Origin: Neobacillus drentensis
GTDB lineage: Bacteria; Bacillota; Bacilli; Bacillales; Cytobacillaceae
Assembly (NCBI RefSeq): GCF_021560175.1
Contig: NZ_CP091110.1
Coordinates: forward strand, 3,598,501-3,662,500
DNA: 64,000 nt
Direction of reading: 5' to 3'
Numbering within the stretch: the first letter of the stretch is position 1; every line of letters starts with the position of its first letter. Position numbers and translations under genes: made by a program. This document shows positions 7,665 to 17,714 of this stretch, in pieces. The notes under the pieces are model-generated. The model was not told where the DNA came from. It saw nothing but the letters and a program-made list of their open reading frames with translations, and made no database searches.

Positions 7665-9322
7665 AAGGTCTCCTTTATCATATCAAAAAAAACTTCTGTT
7701 CCTGGTGACAATTGTTGAATCACCAAACCATTTCCATAGATCAGTTTGACTCGTTGATGCACGTTATACAAACCGATTTTGTTTGCTGGTACCGTATCAT
7801 GCTGCAAATGGCGGATGACCTCTTCACTTATTCCCGCACCTGTGTCCTTAACGCTTACTCTTATTCTACTTCCCAAATCCTTGACTGAAATGGTCACCAC
7901 CCCGGGTCCCTTTTTCTTTAAGATTCCATGGATGATAGCATTCTCCACTAAAGGCTGGATGAGAAGGCTTGGGATGTTTACATTCACTTCGTCTATATCA
8001 TATTCAACCGTCAAACGGCTGCCGAAACGGGCCTTTTCAATTTCCACATAATCGTGCACTTGTTCTAGTTCTTTATGAATATCAATCAATTCATCACTTA
8101 CCTCTAAATTGTAGCGCATATAGCCAGAAAGATTGATGATTAACTCACGAGCCTTGTCTGGATTCTTGCGTGTCGTGGAGGCAATGGCATTCAAGGCATT
8201 AAACAAAAAGTGCGGATTAATCTTTGTTTGAAGTGCCTTCAGCTCTGCCTTGTTGGCTGCTTCCTTCATCTGTTCAATCCGAGATACTTCCATAAGGGTA
8301 GAAATAATCTGGGATAGTCCGATCGCCATTGTCTGAAGAGAGTACGTCATCTTATAAGCTTTACGGTAGTAGATTTTTAACGTTCCCGTTACCTCTCCAT
8401 GTTCCTCAAAAGGAACAATCAGCAGCGAGTGAATTTGGGGCGTATGGTGATCTGCAATATGATTCCGAATGATGAACTTGCCCGTTCGGATCGCTTCTTT
8501 CGTCAAATCACTGATAATTTCCTGACCAGTCACATATAGCTCTTCCCCAAAACCAACATAGGCCAGTACATTTTCATTATCTGTAATGGCAACCGCATCG
8601 GCCTGGATATCATTTTTGATAATACTGCAGATTTGCCTTAAGGATTCAGTATTGATGGAGCGGAAATAAGGCAAGGTTTTATTGGCAATATCTAATGCTA
8701 GCTTGGCGTGCCTAGCCGCAATTGTTTCCTTTTCACCTTCCACACTCATGACTAGTAAGACAATTAGACCAATGTTAACCTCTCCAACGATCATCGGAAA
8801 GGCAATCTTCGAAACGATATCTAAACCTAGTGAAAATGGTTCTGCCATGGCAAGGATCAACAGCATGGTCAATACTTCACAAACCATCCCAGCTGCGATT
8901 CCGTAGATCCATCGTAACGACCTCTTAACTTTACGGTTTATATACCCCGAAACAATCCCCGCCATAATACTTGTAATAAGGCATGGGACCGATGTGACGC
9001 CGCCAATATCAATCAAATATCGGTGCACACCCGAAACAACGCCAGAAATTATTCCTACCCAAGGTCCAAACAAAATACCTCCAGATACAACGGCAATGAT
9101 CCTAGTATTGACCAGTGAACCTTCGACATTGATCCCTGAATAGGTCCCAAAAATAGCAAATAAGCAAAATAAGATGGTAATGACAAGCCGCTCTATTTGA
9201 GAATGCTGGTCTTTTTGCAGGGATTCCTTAAACCTTGGGATTCGAATCATAAAAAACAGACAAATCAGCAGCAAGGCTGCTCGTTCAAATAAATGGATCA
9301 GCATTTCTAATGATGAATTCAT
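7661..9322 (-). CDS. LytS-type sensor histidine kinase
   Basis: 553 residues. The N-terminal ~190 residues hold six or so hydrophobic helices of the 5TM-5TMR_LYT sensor ('[40 protein letters not shown]'). A GAF-like domain follows at about 215-340. The His kinase domain begins with '[15 protein letters not shown]' and ends with an HATPase ('[14 protein letters not shown]', 'DTGAGI', '[15 protein letters not shown]'). LytS/BtsS/YpdA sensors are known to respond to pyruvate in several bacteria; here that is an inference strengthened by the OFA target. No own terminator separates it from the regulator, so kinase, regulator and possibly transporter form one unit with an internal promoter. Confidence 0.92.
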   Translation of the reverse strand: MNSSLEMLIHLFERAALLLICLFFMIRIPRFKESLQKDQHSQIERLVITILFCLFAIFGTYSGINVEGSLVNTRIIAVVSGGILFGPWVGIISGVVSGVHRYLIDIGGVTSVPCLITSIMAGIVSGYINRKVKRSLRWIYGIAAGMVCEVLTMLLILAMAEPFSLGLDIVSKIAFPMIVGEVNIGLIVLLVMSVEGEKETIAARHAKLALDIANKTLPYFRSINTESLRQICSIIKNDIQADAVAITDNENVLAYVGFGEELYVTGQEIISDLTKEAIRTGKFIIRNHIADHHTPQIHSLLIVPFEEHGEVTGTLKIYYRKAYKMTYSLQTMAIGLSQIISTLMEVSRIEQMKEAANKAELKALQTKINPHFLFNALNAIASTTRKNPDKARELIINLSGYMRYNLEVSDELIDIHKELEQVHDYVEIEKARFGSRLTVEYDIDEVNVNIPSLLIQPLVENAIIHGILKKKGPGVVTISVKDLGSRIRVSVKDTGAGISEEVIRHLQHDTVPANKIGLYNVHQRVKLIYGNGLVIQQLSPGTEVFFDMIKETL

Positions 9323-9406
9323 CGAAAAATCCTCTCAAGCTAAGCATTGATATGTTGGTTGATGATTGTTTTTCTGTACCACTATTTTATACATGTACGT
9401 TCAATT

Positions 9407-9443
9407 GTAAAAGTCTGCCCAGTCATTGCAGGCAGACTTTTAC
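9407..9443 (-). terminator. Strong hairpin after the SEC-C gene
   Basis: Perfect 13-bp stem, GTAAAAGTCTGCC / GGCAGACTTTTAC, loop 11 nt, just after the stop at 9451. The tail is only weakly T-rich. Confidence 0.7.
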
Positions 9444-9450
9444 AGAGAGA

Positions 9451-10671
9451 TTATTTCCCACAGCACTTTTTAAATTTTTTATTACTTCCGCATGGACAAG
9501 GGTCATTACGGCCAACTTTCTGTCTAGTTGTGAAATCGATAATATTCTGTTGAGGATCTGAAAATGACTGCAGTGATTTCTGCTCTTTTGTACTCGATAG
9601 CTCTCTTGGTGAATAACCTTTGAGAAACCATTGTTTCGTGTTATTCACCAGATTTACAATCTTGTCCATGCAAGCCTTCACCATTTCTATATTTTCAATT
9701 TCTATTCTGCTTTGCAAAAATTGAAAAATATGATTTAGACTTTCTCCCATATTATTCGCAAAAACGCATTCTTCTACAATTATATCTGCTTCTTGCCTGC
9801 TCATTTCATAGTTTTGGGTTAAAAAGTTTACAAACTGAAGATAGCTATCATTGCGTTCGATATACCCTGGTTCACCTGCTCTAAGTAATTGCTCTTTAGA
9901 GAATGGAAAAAATGCCAGATTTTTTCTGGTTTTGTGTTCTCCCCTCACCTTTTCTGGATCAAACACCCGAAGATTGGAAAAGCCAAACTGATCCATTCTT
10001 ATTTGCTCGTAGTAGGAGATAGCATGATCAATAACAGTTAGATAATCGGAAAGTCTGATAGGTTCATTCATGAGTTTTTCTAACAAATCATGTAACTCAG
10101 TAAGGGTTAGAGTCCCATGATAGTAGAGCAATCCTTGTGTAAGCTTAATCCACTCAGTATTTCGACGGCTAATGGTAATTAACTGCTTATAGTTGTCTTG
10201 AATAAACTGATTCTTAACTATTTCTTCTGGCATCGCGAGGATCCTTTTGCCTTCAAAAGTTCCAGTAAAGATGATCCCTATGCTGCGAAAATAGTTTAGT
10301 TGATTTGCCGTTAATTTTGGTGCTTCCATATACCCACCATGGTGGATTAACTTTTTGATTAAGTTGTAACGTTCTTGGTCCAGATACATGCAAATCTGTT
10401 CAAGCGAGAAGGGTATCTTTGTAGTTAATAACTCTATTAGTTCACCTTTTTTAAGCTGACTGGCGCCTTTTATCTCTAAACGTCGTCTAATGTCACTTAA
10501 GTCGTCTTTAGAATATCCTGAAAGTGCATCGTTTAGTGTTAAAGGAACTGCAAGATTAGTCCACATTTTTAATTCCTGTTTTTGTTGGTTCTTCTGTGTC
10601 ATTTCTTTTAAAGATTCTAAAGCACCTTGTAATTTTTCATAAGTTTCTTTATCCATGCTGCTTGTAGTCAT
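9451..10671 (-). CDS. SEC-C motif protein
   Basis: About 406 residues ending in a SEC-C zinc motif, '[19 protein letters not shown]', the metal-binding tail also present in SecA and often used for contact with ribosomes or other partners. Around residues 50-75 a '[25 protein letters not shown]' stretch resembles a SAP/Rho-N helix-extended-helix. The remainder is alpha-helical and unassigned. I prefer the ATG at 10671 because AGAAGGTG lies 6 nt upstream; a GTG at 10680 overlaps that site. Monocistronic. Cellular role unknown. Confidence 0.75.
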   Translation of the reverse strand: MTTSSMDKETYEKLQGALESLKEMTQKNQQKQELKMWTNLAVPLTLNDALSGYSKDDLSDIRRRLEIKGASQLKKGELIELLTTKIPFSLEQICMYLDQERYNLIKKLIHHGGYMEAPKLTANQLNYFRSIGIIFTGTFEGKRILAMPEEIVKNQFIQDNYKQLITISRRNTEWIKLTQGLLYYHGTLTLTELHDLLEKLMNEPIRLSDYLTVIDHAISYYEQIRMDQFGFSNLRVFDPEKVRGEHKTRKNLAFFPFSKEQLLRAGEPGYIERNDSYLQFVNFLTQNYEMSRQEADIIVEECVFANNMGESLNHIFQFLQSRIEIENIEMVKACMDKIVNLVNNTKQWFLKGYSPRELSSTKEQKSLQSFSDPQQNIIDFTTRQKVGRNDPCPCGSNKKFKKCCGK

Positions 10672-10986
10672 GTTGTTCACCTTCTGAAAATAGTAGTTTA
10701 ATGTATTATTAAAATTGCTGTATGTAAAAAATGAGCTAGCCTTTTTTAGGTTTTTATTATATCAGAAATAGGGAATCATATCGATTGTTTATATAATATT
10801 ATTGCAGTCTCTTATTGTTCATCCTTTTTGTTAGTTAAAGGTTTTACCAAACGTAGAAGTCATAGATACTCAAATCCTCTTTTAAGGAAAATACCATAAG
10901 CGAAAAAAAGAGCGCAAAGTAATGACCATTTAAGGTTACTACTTTGCGCTCTTAACACTCAACTCAAGAATTCAAGGAATCCGGGT
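10672..10986. other. Intergenic region with ABC operon terminator
   Basis: Contains the promoter region of the SEC-C gene (not resolved) and a strong terminator for the amino acid ABC operon: 14-bp arms AAGAGCGCAAAGTA (10908-10921) and TACTTTGCGCTCTT (10940-10953) with a T-run on the minus strand. No small gene seen. Confidence 0.7.
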
Positions 10987-11715
10987 TTATAAAACCTTAC
11001 TTAAGAAAGCTTTTGTTCTCTCATGCTGAGGGTTACCGAATAACAAATTCGGTTCATTTTCTTCGACAATATAGCCGCCATCCATGAAAATAACACGGTC
11101 GCCAACTTCCCGAGCAAATCCCATTTCATGGGTAACAACGATCATGGTCATCCCTTCTTTAGCAAGCTGCTTCATGACCTCTAATACATCACCGACCATT
11201 TCCGGATCCAGTGCAGAAGTCGGTTCGTCAAAGAGCATGATTTTTGGATTCATAGCCAATGCCCTTGCAATGGCAACCCGCTGTTTCTGTCCACCAGATA
11301 GTTCTCCTGGATAGCTGCCAGCTTTTTCTTTCAATCCAACTTTTTCAAGTAATTCAAGGGCCAATTTTTCAGCCGCCTCTTTACCAGTAGAAAGAATTTT
11401 AATAGGACCTAGTGTGATATTTTCTAAGACTGTTTTATGAGGAAACAGATTAAATTGTTGAAATACCATTCCAACTTCTTGTCTAACTTTGTTGATATTA
11501 ATTTTTGGGTCCGTGATGTTATGCCCATTAATCACTACCTCGCCACCTGAGATGTCTTCCAGGCGATTAAGGCACCGAAGGAATGTACTCTTTCCCGATC
11601 CAGATGGGCCAATAACACAGATTACTTCTTTTTCTTGCACTTCAGCGTTAATATCTTTTAAGACCTCTAGTTTACCAAACGATTTGCTTAAGTTTTTTAC
11701 AGTTATAATGCTCAT
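10987..11715 (-). CDS. Polar amino acid ABC transporter, ATP-binding subunit
   Basis: 242 residues with all ABC motifs: Walker A 'GPSGSGKST' (about 33-41), Q-loop '[16 protein letters not shown]', signature '[15 protein letters not shown]', Walker B '[14 protein letters not shown]' and H-loop 'VVTHEMGFA'. The 'FPHKTV' and 'MGFAREV' details are typical of the GlnQ/HisP polar amino acid uptake branch. It is the last gene of a three-gene importer operon and overlaps the permease gene by 4 bp. The start has AAAGGAGG upstream. The substrate is set by the binding protein and cannot be fixed from here. Confidence 0.93.
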   Translation of the reverse strand: MSIITVKNLSKSFGKLEVLKDINAEVQEKEVICVIGPSGSGKSTFLRCLNRLEDISGGEVVINGHNITDPKININKVRQEVGMVFQQFNLFPHKTVLENITLGPIKILSTGKEAAEKLALELLEKVGLKEKAGSYPGELSGGQKQRVAIARALAMNPKIMLFDEPTSALDPEMVGDVLEVMKQLAKEGMTMIVVTHEMGFAREVGDRVIFMDGGYIVEENEPNLLFGNPQHERTKAFLSKVL

Positions 11716-12356
11716 CGAACCTGAATCCTCCTTTCAACAAAATTAGCTAGAAGGGTTAACAAATAAATAATGATAAAATAAATGACACCTACAGCCAGCC
11801 AAATCTTAAATGCTTCAAAGGTTGCTGAAGCCTGAATCTGACCCTGCTGTGTTAAATCTGCAATACCGATGACCGATAACAGCGAAGTGTCTTTTAAGCT
11901 GATAATGGATTGGTTCGTAATCGTAGGAAGCATTCTTCTAAAAGCCTGAGGCAGGACCACATAACGCATGGTTTGTGCTCCGGTAAAACCAATCGATCTA
12001 GCGGCTTCTGTTTGTCCCTTATCAATGGATTGAATACCCGCTCTGATAATTTCTGCAAAATATGCCCCCGCGTTGATCGCAACAGTGATGATACCAGCCG
12101 TTGTGCTGTTTAAAGAAACCAAGTGCAGTGAATTCACTCCGAAATAGATAAAAAACAATTGTACAATAAATGGAGTTCCTCGAATCGCATCAACATACAC
12201 CTTTGCAATCCAATTCAAGATTTTAAGAGGTGCAAGGCGTAACAAGGCCATCAGTAAACCAATTAAAAAACCTAGAATAATAGCAATAACAAATATATAA
12301 AGTGTGACTTGTAATCCTTTTAGTAATATTGGTAAAGCTGCAACAATTATATCCAC
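11712..12356 (-). CDS. Polar amino acid ABC transporter, permease subunit
   Basis: About 214 residues, with a HisM/GlnP-type inner membrane domain. The coupling EAA loop reads '[28 protein letters not shown]'. About five hydrophobic segments are visible. The best start is the GTG at 12356, 9 nt after AAAGGGG; an upstream TTG would put the ribosome site inside the coding region. It lies between the binding protein and ATPase genes; probably a homodimer in the membrane. Confidence 0.92.
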   Translation of the reverse strand: MDIIVAALPILLKGLQVTLYIFVIAIILGFLIGLLMALLRLAPLKILNWIAKVYVDAIRGTPFIVQLFFIYFGVNSLHLVSLNSTTAGIITVAINAGAYFAEIIRAGIQSIDKGQTEAARSIGFTGAQTMRYVVLPQAFRRMLPTITNQSIISLKDTSLLSVIGIADLTQQGQIQASATFEAFKIWLAVGVIYFIIIYLLTLLANFVERRIQVR

Positions 12357-12381
12357 TGTTTCATCCCCTTTCAAAAAGAAA

Positions 12382-12398
12382 GCGCGCTTTATGCGCGC
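12382..12398 (-). promoter_or_regulatory. Intercistronic hairpin between binding protein and permease
   Basis: GCGCGC-TTTAT-GCGCGC hairpin with a T-rich tail (TTTCTTTTT) on the minus strand. It resembles a weak terminator or mRNA-stabilising stem and would raise binding-protein output relative to the membrane subunits. Confidence 0.5.
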
Positions 12399-12410
12399 CC
12401 CAATCCGTAT

Positions 12411-13181
12411 TTATTCACCAAGATAAGTTTTTACAATTTTATCATATGTTCCATCTTTTTTGAGTTCAGCAAGACCTTTATTAATTTTTTCAATTAAGTC
12501 CTTGTTTTGCCCTTTCAAAACAGCAATTCCATATTGGTCTCCATTTAAGCGGTCACCAACAATTTTCAAACCAAGATCCTTTTGGGCAATAGCGTAGGAA
12601 ATAACAGGATAGTCTTCAATAAGTGCATCTGCATTTCCATTAGAAACTTCTTGGAACATGGCTGGACTATCGTTAAACTGAACGACAGTTATTCCTAGTT
12701 TTGATGCATTATCTTGTGCGTATTTAGCACCTGTTGTTCCTTTTTTAACGGCAACAGTTTTTCCTTTAAGATCATTAACTGATTTAATAGTTGAATTATC
12801 TTTTTTAACAACAACTGTTAATCCCGCATCAAAATACGGAGTTGAGAAATCGACTACCTTTTTTCTTTCATCAGTAATACTCATCCCTGCAATCGCTACA
12901 TCAAGCTGATTAGCTTGCATTGCTGGAATAATACCACCGAAGTCCATCGGATTAAGTTCAATTTTAAAGCCCTGATTTTTCGCGATGGCATTAATCAAAT
13001 CAATATCAATACCTTTATACTCATTTCCATCCTTATATTCAAATGGAGGGTAAGTCGTGTCTACGCCGACTTTATATACCTTTTCACTACTGGTTTTCTC
13101 TCCTGATGTTTCCTTACTTCCGCACGCTGCGATAAAGACAGTCAGAATTAAAAATAAACTAAATAAACCCAATTTCTTCAT
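12411..13181 (-). CDS. Amino acid ABC transporter substrate-binding lipoprotein
   Basis: 256 residues. A lipoprotein signal peptide 'MKKLGLFSLFLILTVFIAACGS' places Cys19-20 at the lipobox (IAAC). The mature part is a family 3 solute-binding protein: 'YKVGVDTTYPPFEYKDGNEYKGIDIDLINAIAK', 'MDFGGIIPAMQANQLDVAIAGMSITDERKKVVDFSTPYFDAG', and 'KLGITVVQFNDSPAMFQEVSNGNADALIEDYPV'. These fit polar amino acid binding (GlnH/ArtP type). The start at 13181 follows GGGGTG; an upstream in-frame codon at 13190 lacks a site. First gene of the importer operon. Confidence 0.93.
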   Translation of the reverse strand: MKKLGLFSLFLILTVFIAACGSKETSGEKTSSEKVYKVGVDTTYPPFEYKDGNEYKGIDIDLINAIAKNQGFKIELNPMDFGGIIPAMQANQLDVAIAGMSITDERKKVVDFSTPYFDAGLTVVVKKDNSTIKSVNDLKGKTVAVKKGTTGAKYAQDNASKLGITVVQFNDSPAMFQEVSNGNADALIEDYPVISYAIAQKDLGLKIVGDRLNGDQYGIAVLKGQNKDLIEKINKGLAELKKDGTYDKIVKTYLGE

Positions 13182-13640
13182 CAAATACACCCCTACTTTT
13201 TAGATTATTTTTAATATAATAAAAACAATACTTTTTTAATATATCACAGATATCCAACTTGAAAAAGTATTTTTTGTATAATAATTCTATCAATTTAAAA
13301 AAATAAAATATTCTAGTATTTTTTAAGGACGCTGACAATACGTTTAAAAATATGTTTAAATAGAAAGGTATTGTATTTAAAGAGAAAGGTATTATTATCT
13401 CAATATTCCAATAATGTTATATAAAATACACGATATGTAATTAAATTATTTTATCTTTGCATTTTCCCTTTGCAAGCTTGGTTAATTATAGAAATAATTA
13501 ATCGATATCAAGAAAGTACAAAAAAACAGGCATTTATCACCTCAATAAAATAAGGTGCGTTCTGCCTGTGGAAAATCGTAAACCATCCCTGTGGTCCTTA
13601 ACGTCTAATTTTTTCCATTACTAAACTAAAGAAAAAATTT
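13182..13640. other. AT-rich intergenic region with terminator
   Basis: Holds the unresolved promoter of the amino acid importer and, at 13526-13569, a two-step hairpin (ACAGGCA / TGCCTGT outside, CACCT / AGGTG inside) with a seven-T tail on the minus strand that terminates the sigma-54 activator gene. No coding signal. Confidence 0.65.
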
Positions 13641-15026
13641 TTACTTTAAATTATATTTTTCCAATTTATAATTTAATAATTGTTTGGAAATTCCTAATCG
13701 TGTTGCTAGGTCAGTTAATTTTCCATTGGTATTTTTTAATTCACTAATAATGATCGATATCTCAAACTCCTCAATCGCATTTTTTAGAGTCCATTCCTTA
13801 GTATTCTTTGGATTACTTATTGCTACCTCATTGTTCTTTCTAATTCTCTTAGGTATATCCTCAATAGAAATCTGATTAGAAGTAGCATTAATATATGCTG
13901 TTTCGATTGCATTCTTTAATTCTCTAATATTCCCTGGCCATGAGTACCTTTTAAAACAATCCAACACTTCAGGTTTTACACCGTCAATAGACATATTCAT
14001 GTGATTATTATAAAAATGAATATAATACTCAAGTAATGTTTCAATATCTTCTTCTCTTTCAGCTAAAGTAGGTAAATCAATTTGAACAACTCCCAATCTG
14101 TAAAAAAGATCCTCTCGCAATCTTTTTTCAGAAACTAAGATTTCCGGATCTTCATTTGTTGCCGAAATGATCCTTATGTCCAAATAAATATTTTTGTTCC
14201 CACCAATTCTTCTTATCATTTTTTCTTCAATTGCTTTGAGCAGTTTTGCCTGAAGATAAAAATCTAAAGAATTAATTTCATCCAAAAATATTGTTCCGCC
14301 TTCAGCTTGTTCCAGCAATCCTGACATATCTGTGGCGCCTGTAAAACTTCCTCTCACTGTACCAAACAAAGTACTCTCCAGCAGGTTTGGTGGAATCGCA
14401 CCGCAGTTTAATGAAAGAAAAGGAGACCCATATCGATCACTTAAATTGTGGATCGACTGGGCAACAACCTCTTTTCCTGTGCCTGTTTTACCATTTATTA
14501 AGACAGTAGAATTGGTTTTCGCCACTTTTTTTATCTTATTCTTAATGCTAGTCATATTTGGATTGGCAGTAATAATATTTTCAATTGTATAAATGGTATT
14601 ATTTTTCCGATAAACTTTATGGCTCGCCATTTTATCCAAAGACTGGATATTATCCTTGGAATAAATGTGTTTTGAAAACTCAATTGCTCCAATCACCTTA
14701 TTGTTGTCAATAATCGGATAGGTGGAGTTTATGGATTCGAATTGATCTCCCCTTTTTGTAACTAACAGTTGTCTAACATTACTTTCAGCTTTTCCACTTT
14801 GGATCACTCTCATTATGGTGCTGTTTTCATTTGTAAGGTTTTTATAAAATGAGGTTATATGTTTTCCCATAAATTCCTCAGGTCTAAGACCAATTTCTCT
14901 AAGAACATTTAAATCCGCTAAATCAAAAAATATGATGATTCCTTCTTTATCAGCAACTAAAATATTATCATAATCCACTAATTTATCGATATTTCTGATA
15001 TCTACTTCCAAAAAATCGACCCCCAT
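13641..15026 (-). CDS. Sigma-54-dependent activator (PAS-AAA-Fis)
   Basis: 461 residues. An N-terminal PAS-type sensor lies at about 15-125. The AAA+ domain has Walker A 'GKTGTGKE' (179-186), the sigma-54 contact loop as 'GSFTGA' (226-231, the usual GAFTGA with Ser), Walker B 'GGTIFLDEI' and the arginine finger region 'REDLFYRLGVVQIDLPTL'. The C-terminus is a Fis-type HTH 'LTDLATRLGISKQLLNYKLEKYNL'. This RocR/BkdR-like architecture activates catabolic operons in Bacillus. The neighbouring operon at 15218-19346 has a -24/-12 promoter, so it is the likely target. The missing part is a direct proof of the inducer. Confidence 0.93.
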   Translation of the reverse strand: MGVDFLEVDIRNIDKLVDYDNILVADKEGIIIFFDLADLNVLREIGLRPEEFMGKHITSFYKNLTNENSTIMRVIQSGKAESNVRQLLVTKRGDQFESINSTYPIIDNNKVIGAIEFSKHIYSKDNIQSLDKMASHKVYRKNNTIYTIENIITANPNMTSIKNKIKKVAKTNSTVLINGKTGTGKEVVAQSIHNLSDRYGSPFLSLNCGAIPPNLLESTLFGTVRGSFTGATDMSGLLEQAEGGTIFLDEINSLDFYLQAKLLKAIEEKMIRRIGGNKNIYLDIRIISATNEDPEILVSEKRLREDLFYRLGVVQIDLPTLAEREEDIETLLEYYIHFYNNHMNMSIDGVKPEVLDCFKRYSWPGNIRELKNAIETAYINATSNQISIEDIPKRIRKNNEVAISNPKNTKEWTLKNAIEEFEISIIISELKNTNGKLTDLATRLGISKQLLNYKLEKYNLK

Positions 15027-15149
15027 TCCTCTATTATTAAAAGAAGAACATCCTTATTTCAATTAAAGAAAAGTTATACCAAAACACTTTATCATTATTA
15101 TAGGGTAAATTAAAATTCAAAAAACAGCCTTTTTTAAAGAATAGAAAAA

Positions 15150-15188
15150 GATACCTTATCACTTTAATTTCTTTAGCAATAGGGTATC
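15150..15188 (-). terminator. Terminator of the amidohydrolase operon
   Basis: GATACC / GGTATC arms with a long loop and a TTTTTC tail on the minus strand, 30 nt past the stop of the M20 gene. Confidence 0.55.
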
Positions 15189-15217
15189 ATTCATTTAGAA
15201 AAATATAGTTTTAGTTA

Positions 15218-16411
15218 TTACTTATTGGAATAACGGTTTAACCAATTTATCGCTGTCTGAACAACGACTGCTACTCCCAATGGAATCACACCTTCGTCCA
15301 ATACAACGTTAGGATTATGTAGCGGATAATTATCCTCTCCTAAACCGTTGGCACCAGCCCACATAAACATCGTTGGCACCATATTACTGATATAGGAAAA
15401 ATCTTCTGTGCCCGCCAATGGCTCCTTGTTGACCTCCAAATTATTCTCTCCAATGACTTCTTTTACATAAGGTGCCATTTGCTCACACAATTCTTCATTA
15501 TTAAATAAAGAAGGGGTTGAGACTGTTTCGAGGCTGTAGGTACCTCGTAACATTTTAACGGTTGCATCAATAATCTCTGGAACTCTTTTGAATAAATAAT
15601 CCCTTACCTTCGGATTAAATGTACGTAAAGTGGCATCAAGATGGGCAGAATCAGGAATAATATTTGCGACAGTTCCTCCACCCATCTTCCCGATAACAAG
15701 GACGGCCATTTCTCTTGGGTCGACTTCTTTCCCAACTAAACTATTTAATTGCGAGTAGACCGCATTAATAATCATCAATGGATCGATGGCTTTTTGCGGT
15801 TCAGAACTGTGGCCGCCTTTTCCCTGTACTTTTAGGAAAAAACCATCCAATGACGATGCTGCAATCCCTGGCTTATATCCGAATCTTCCGACCTCTAAGC
15901 TTGGATCAACATGCAGGGCCAGTGCCGCATCTACTTTTGGGTTTTCCAAAAGCCCATTCGCCACCATATCCTTAGCCCCTGCGCCAATTTCCTCTGCTGG
16001 TTGGAACATGATTTTGACCGTTCCGTTAACCTCATTTTCTTTTTCCTTTAATAGCTTTGCCGCACCGAGCATGAATGTCGTATGGATATCATGACCGCAA
16101 GCATGCATATAATCATTAGTAGATTTAAACTGCAGATCTGTATTCTCCTTTAGAGGTAAAGCATCCATGTCTCCTCTTAACAAAAGAGTTTTACCCTTTC
16201 CCTTACCAATCGTTACAACTAACCCGGAGGTCCCTACCTTTATAGGTTTAAGACCCATAGTTTTTAAAATTTCTTCCACGTAGGCGACCGTTTTTGGTAA
16301 ATCAAAACCGATTTCGGGATTTTGATGAAGATATCTACGATAAGTAATTAGTTCCTCTTTTATTTCCTCTGCACATGCTAAAATAGCATCTTTTCCTAGC
16401 GTTCTATTCAT
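15218..16411 (-). CDS. M20 family amidohydrolase/peptidase
   Basis: 397 residues of the M20D amidohydrolase branch (N-acyl amino acid or hippurate hydrolases). Metal site marks: 'LRGDMDALPL' , 'MHACGHDIHTTFMLGAAKLL' with the Cys-Gly-His trio, 'FQPAEEIGAGAKDMV' with the catalytic Glu pair, and 'LAGTEDFSYI' near the C-terminus. The lid domain holds 'GKGGHSSEPQKAIDP'. It releases a carboxylate from an amide. Last gene of a three-gene operon with an MFS carrier (4-bp overlap) and a YtcJ-like amidohydrolase, which suggests uptake and stepwise hydrolysis of an amide substrate. Confidence 0.92.
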   Translation of the reverse strand: MNRTLGKDAILACAEEIKEELITYRRYLHQNPEIGFDLPKTVAYVEEILKTMGLKPIKVGTSGLVVTIGKGKGKTLLLRGDMDALPLKENTDLQFKSTNDYMHACGHDIHTTFMLGAAKLLKEKENEVNGTVKIMFQPAEEIGAGAKDMVANGLLENPKVDAALALHVDPSLEVGRFGYKPGIAASSLDGFFLKVQGKGGHSSEPQKAIDPLMIINAVYSQLNSLVGKEVDPREMAVLVIGKMGGGTVANIIPDSAHLDATLRTFNPKVRDYLFKRVPEIIDATVKMLRGTYSLETVSTPSLFNNEELCEQMAPYVKEVIGENNLEVNKEPLAGTEDFSYISNMVPTMFMWAGANGLGEDNYPLHNPNVVLDEGVIPLGVAVVVQTAINWLNRYSNK

Positions 16412-17688
16412 AGTAAAGCTCCTTCACTTTTTACTTCATTATCATTAAAAGTATTTAACTCAAACTTTGGTTTCATTTTAGCTGCAATGAAAAATAACCC
16501 AAATTGGACAATGGAAAGAACCATTAAAACAGTTAGAAGTGAATCATATGAATGGCTTATATTGTAAATAGCACCTGACACGATTGGCGTTATCGCTGCA
16601 CCTAATGAAATAAAAATAGCTACAACTCCATATTTTCCACCAAATTCCTTCTCACCAAAAAGAGCTCCTGTCATGTAGGCAGGTGTAACAGTGACCGCTG
16701 TTGAACCTATTCCTGAAAAAACAGTATAAAGAATAGCTGGTAAGATTATGTTTGCTTTCATTAAAAATAGAAAACTTACCAAACTTCCTGCAGAAATAAT
16801 AAGTAATGTTGTGACTGATCCCAGCTTATCAAATAACCGACCTACTACCAACTTTCCAACAATCACCATCCCTGACCCTAATGATAAAAGCAAGGCAGCT
16901 GTTTTGGCAGTTGTACCTATACTAGCCAGAAAGGGAGCAAGATTGATTAGCATTGAGTTAACAACGAGACCGCCAACTAAGATAGCTAAACAAAGAGTCC
17001 AAAATGATAAAGACTTTAATGTATCGCCCTGGGTTGTACCAGTTAATTCTTTCTTTTGTGTACTTATTAAAGTGGTTTCTTCACTAAGTGGTGATAGACC
17101 TTTGTCAGCTGGATTTAATCTTATGACAAATACAGCCAATGGAACTAATACAACAGCTATTAAAATTCCTAAGACTAGATAAGCTGATCTCCATCCGTAG
17201 ACTGTAATAAGCCAATTGACAAAAGGACTAAGAATTACGCCTCCAAATCCGCTTCCTGACAAAGCAATCCCTAAACATAAACCACGTTTTTTTTTAAACC
17301 AATTGGTAATGAGAACGGACGCAGGAATCATTGCCCCCCCTGCCATACCTGCCCCCATTAGTATGGCAAATAGATAAAAATGAATCAGTTTAGTTGAAAA
17401 TGAAAAACCAATAAATGCAGCAGAAGCAATTAAAATAAATAATGTTAAATAAACTCTAATATCCATTTTTCTCATTAATCTCCCTGCTATTGGACCTACA
17501 GCCATGGCAGCTAAAGCCATTATAGTAAAATAGAGCATAAACTGAGATGGGCCAAATCCTAGTTCTTTCGTAACAGGAAGAATAAATAATGAAACCAAGT
17601 TGGCAATTGGAGCATAAACTAAAGTCATAATCAAAAAGGTTGCGATAACGATCCACCAGCCATAAAAAATCTTTCCCTTTTCTTTCAT
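16408..17688 (-). CDS. MFS transporter (carboxylate type)
   Basis: About 426 residues, 12 hydrophobic segments. It begins 'KIFYGWWIVIATFLIMTLVYAPIANLVSLFILPV', the 'FYGWWIV' start being common in OFA and monocarboxylate-type MFS carriers of catabolic clusters. Motif A reads 'GRLMRKMDIRVYL' and its second copy 'GRLFDKLGSVTTL'. I choose the ATG at 17688, 9 nt after AGAGG; another ATG lies 9 nt upstream. Middle gene of the sigma-54 operon; probably imports the amide or acid handled by the flanking hydrolases. Confidence 0.88.
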   Translation of the reverse strand: MKEKGKIFYGWWIVIATFLIMTLVYAPIANLVSLFILPVTKELGFGPSQFMLYFTIMALAAMAVGPIAGRLMRKMDIRVYLTLFILIASAAFIGFSFSTKLIHFYLFAILMGAGMAGGAMIPASVLITNWFKKKRGLCLGIALSGSGFGGVILSPFVNWLITVYGWRSAYLVLGILIAVVLVPLAVFVIRLNPADKGLSPLSEETTLISTQKKELTGTTQGDTLKSLSFWTLCLAILVGGLVVNSMLINLAPFLASIGTTAKTAALLLSLGSGMVIVGKLVVGRLFDKLGSVTTLLIISAGSLVSFLFLMKANIILPAILYTVFSGIGSTAVTVTPAYMTGALFGEKEFGGKYGVVAIFISLGAAITPIVSGAIYNISHSYDSLLTVLMVLSIVQFGLFFIAAKMKPKFELNTFNDNEVKSEGALL

Positions 17689-17714
17689 ACATCCCATCCT
17701 CTTTTATTAAAATT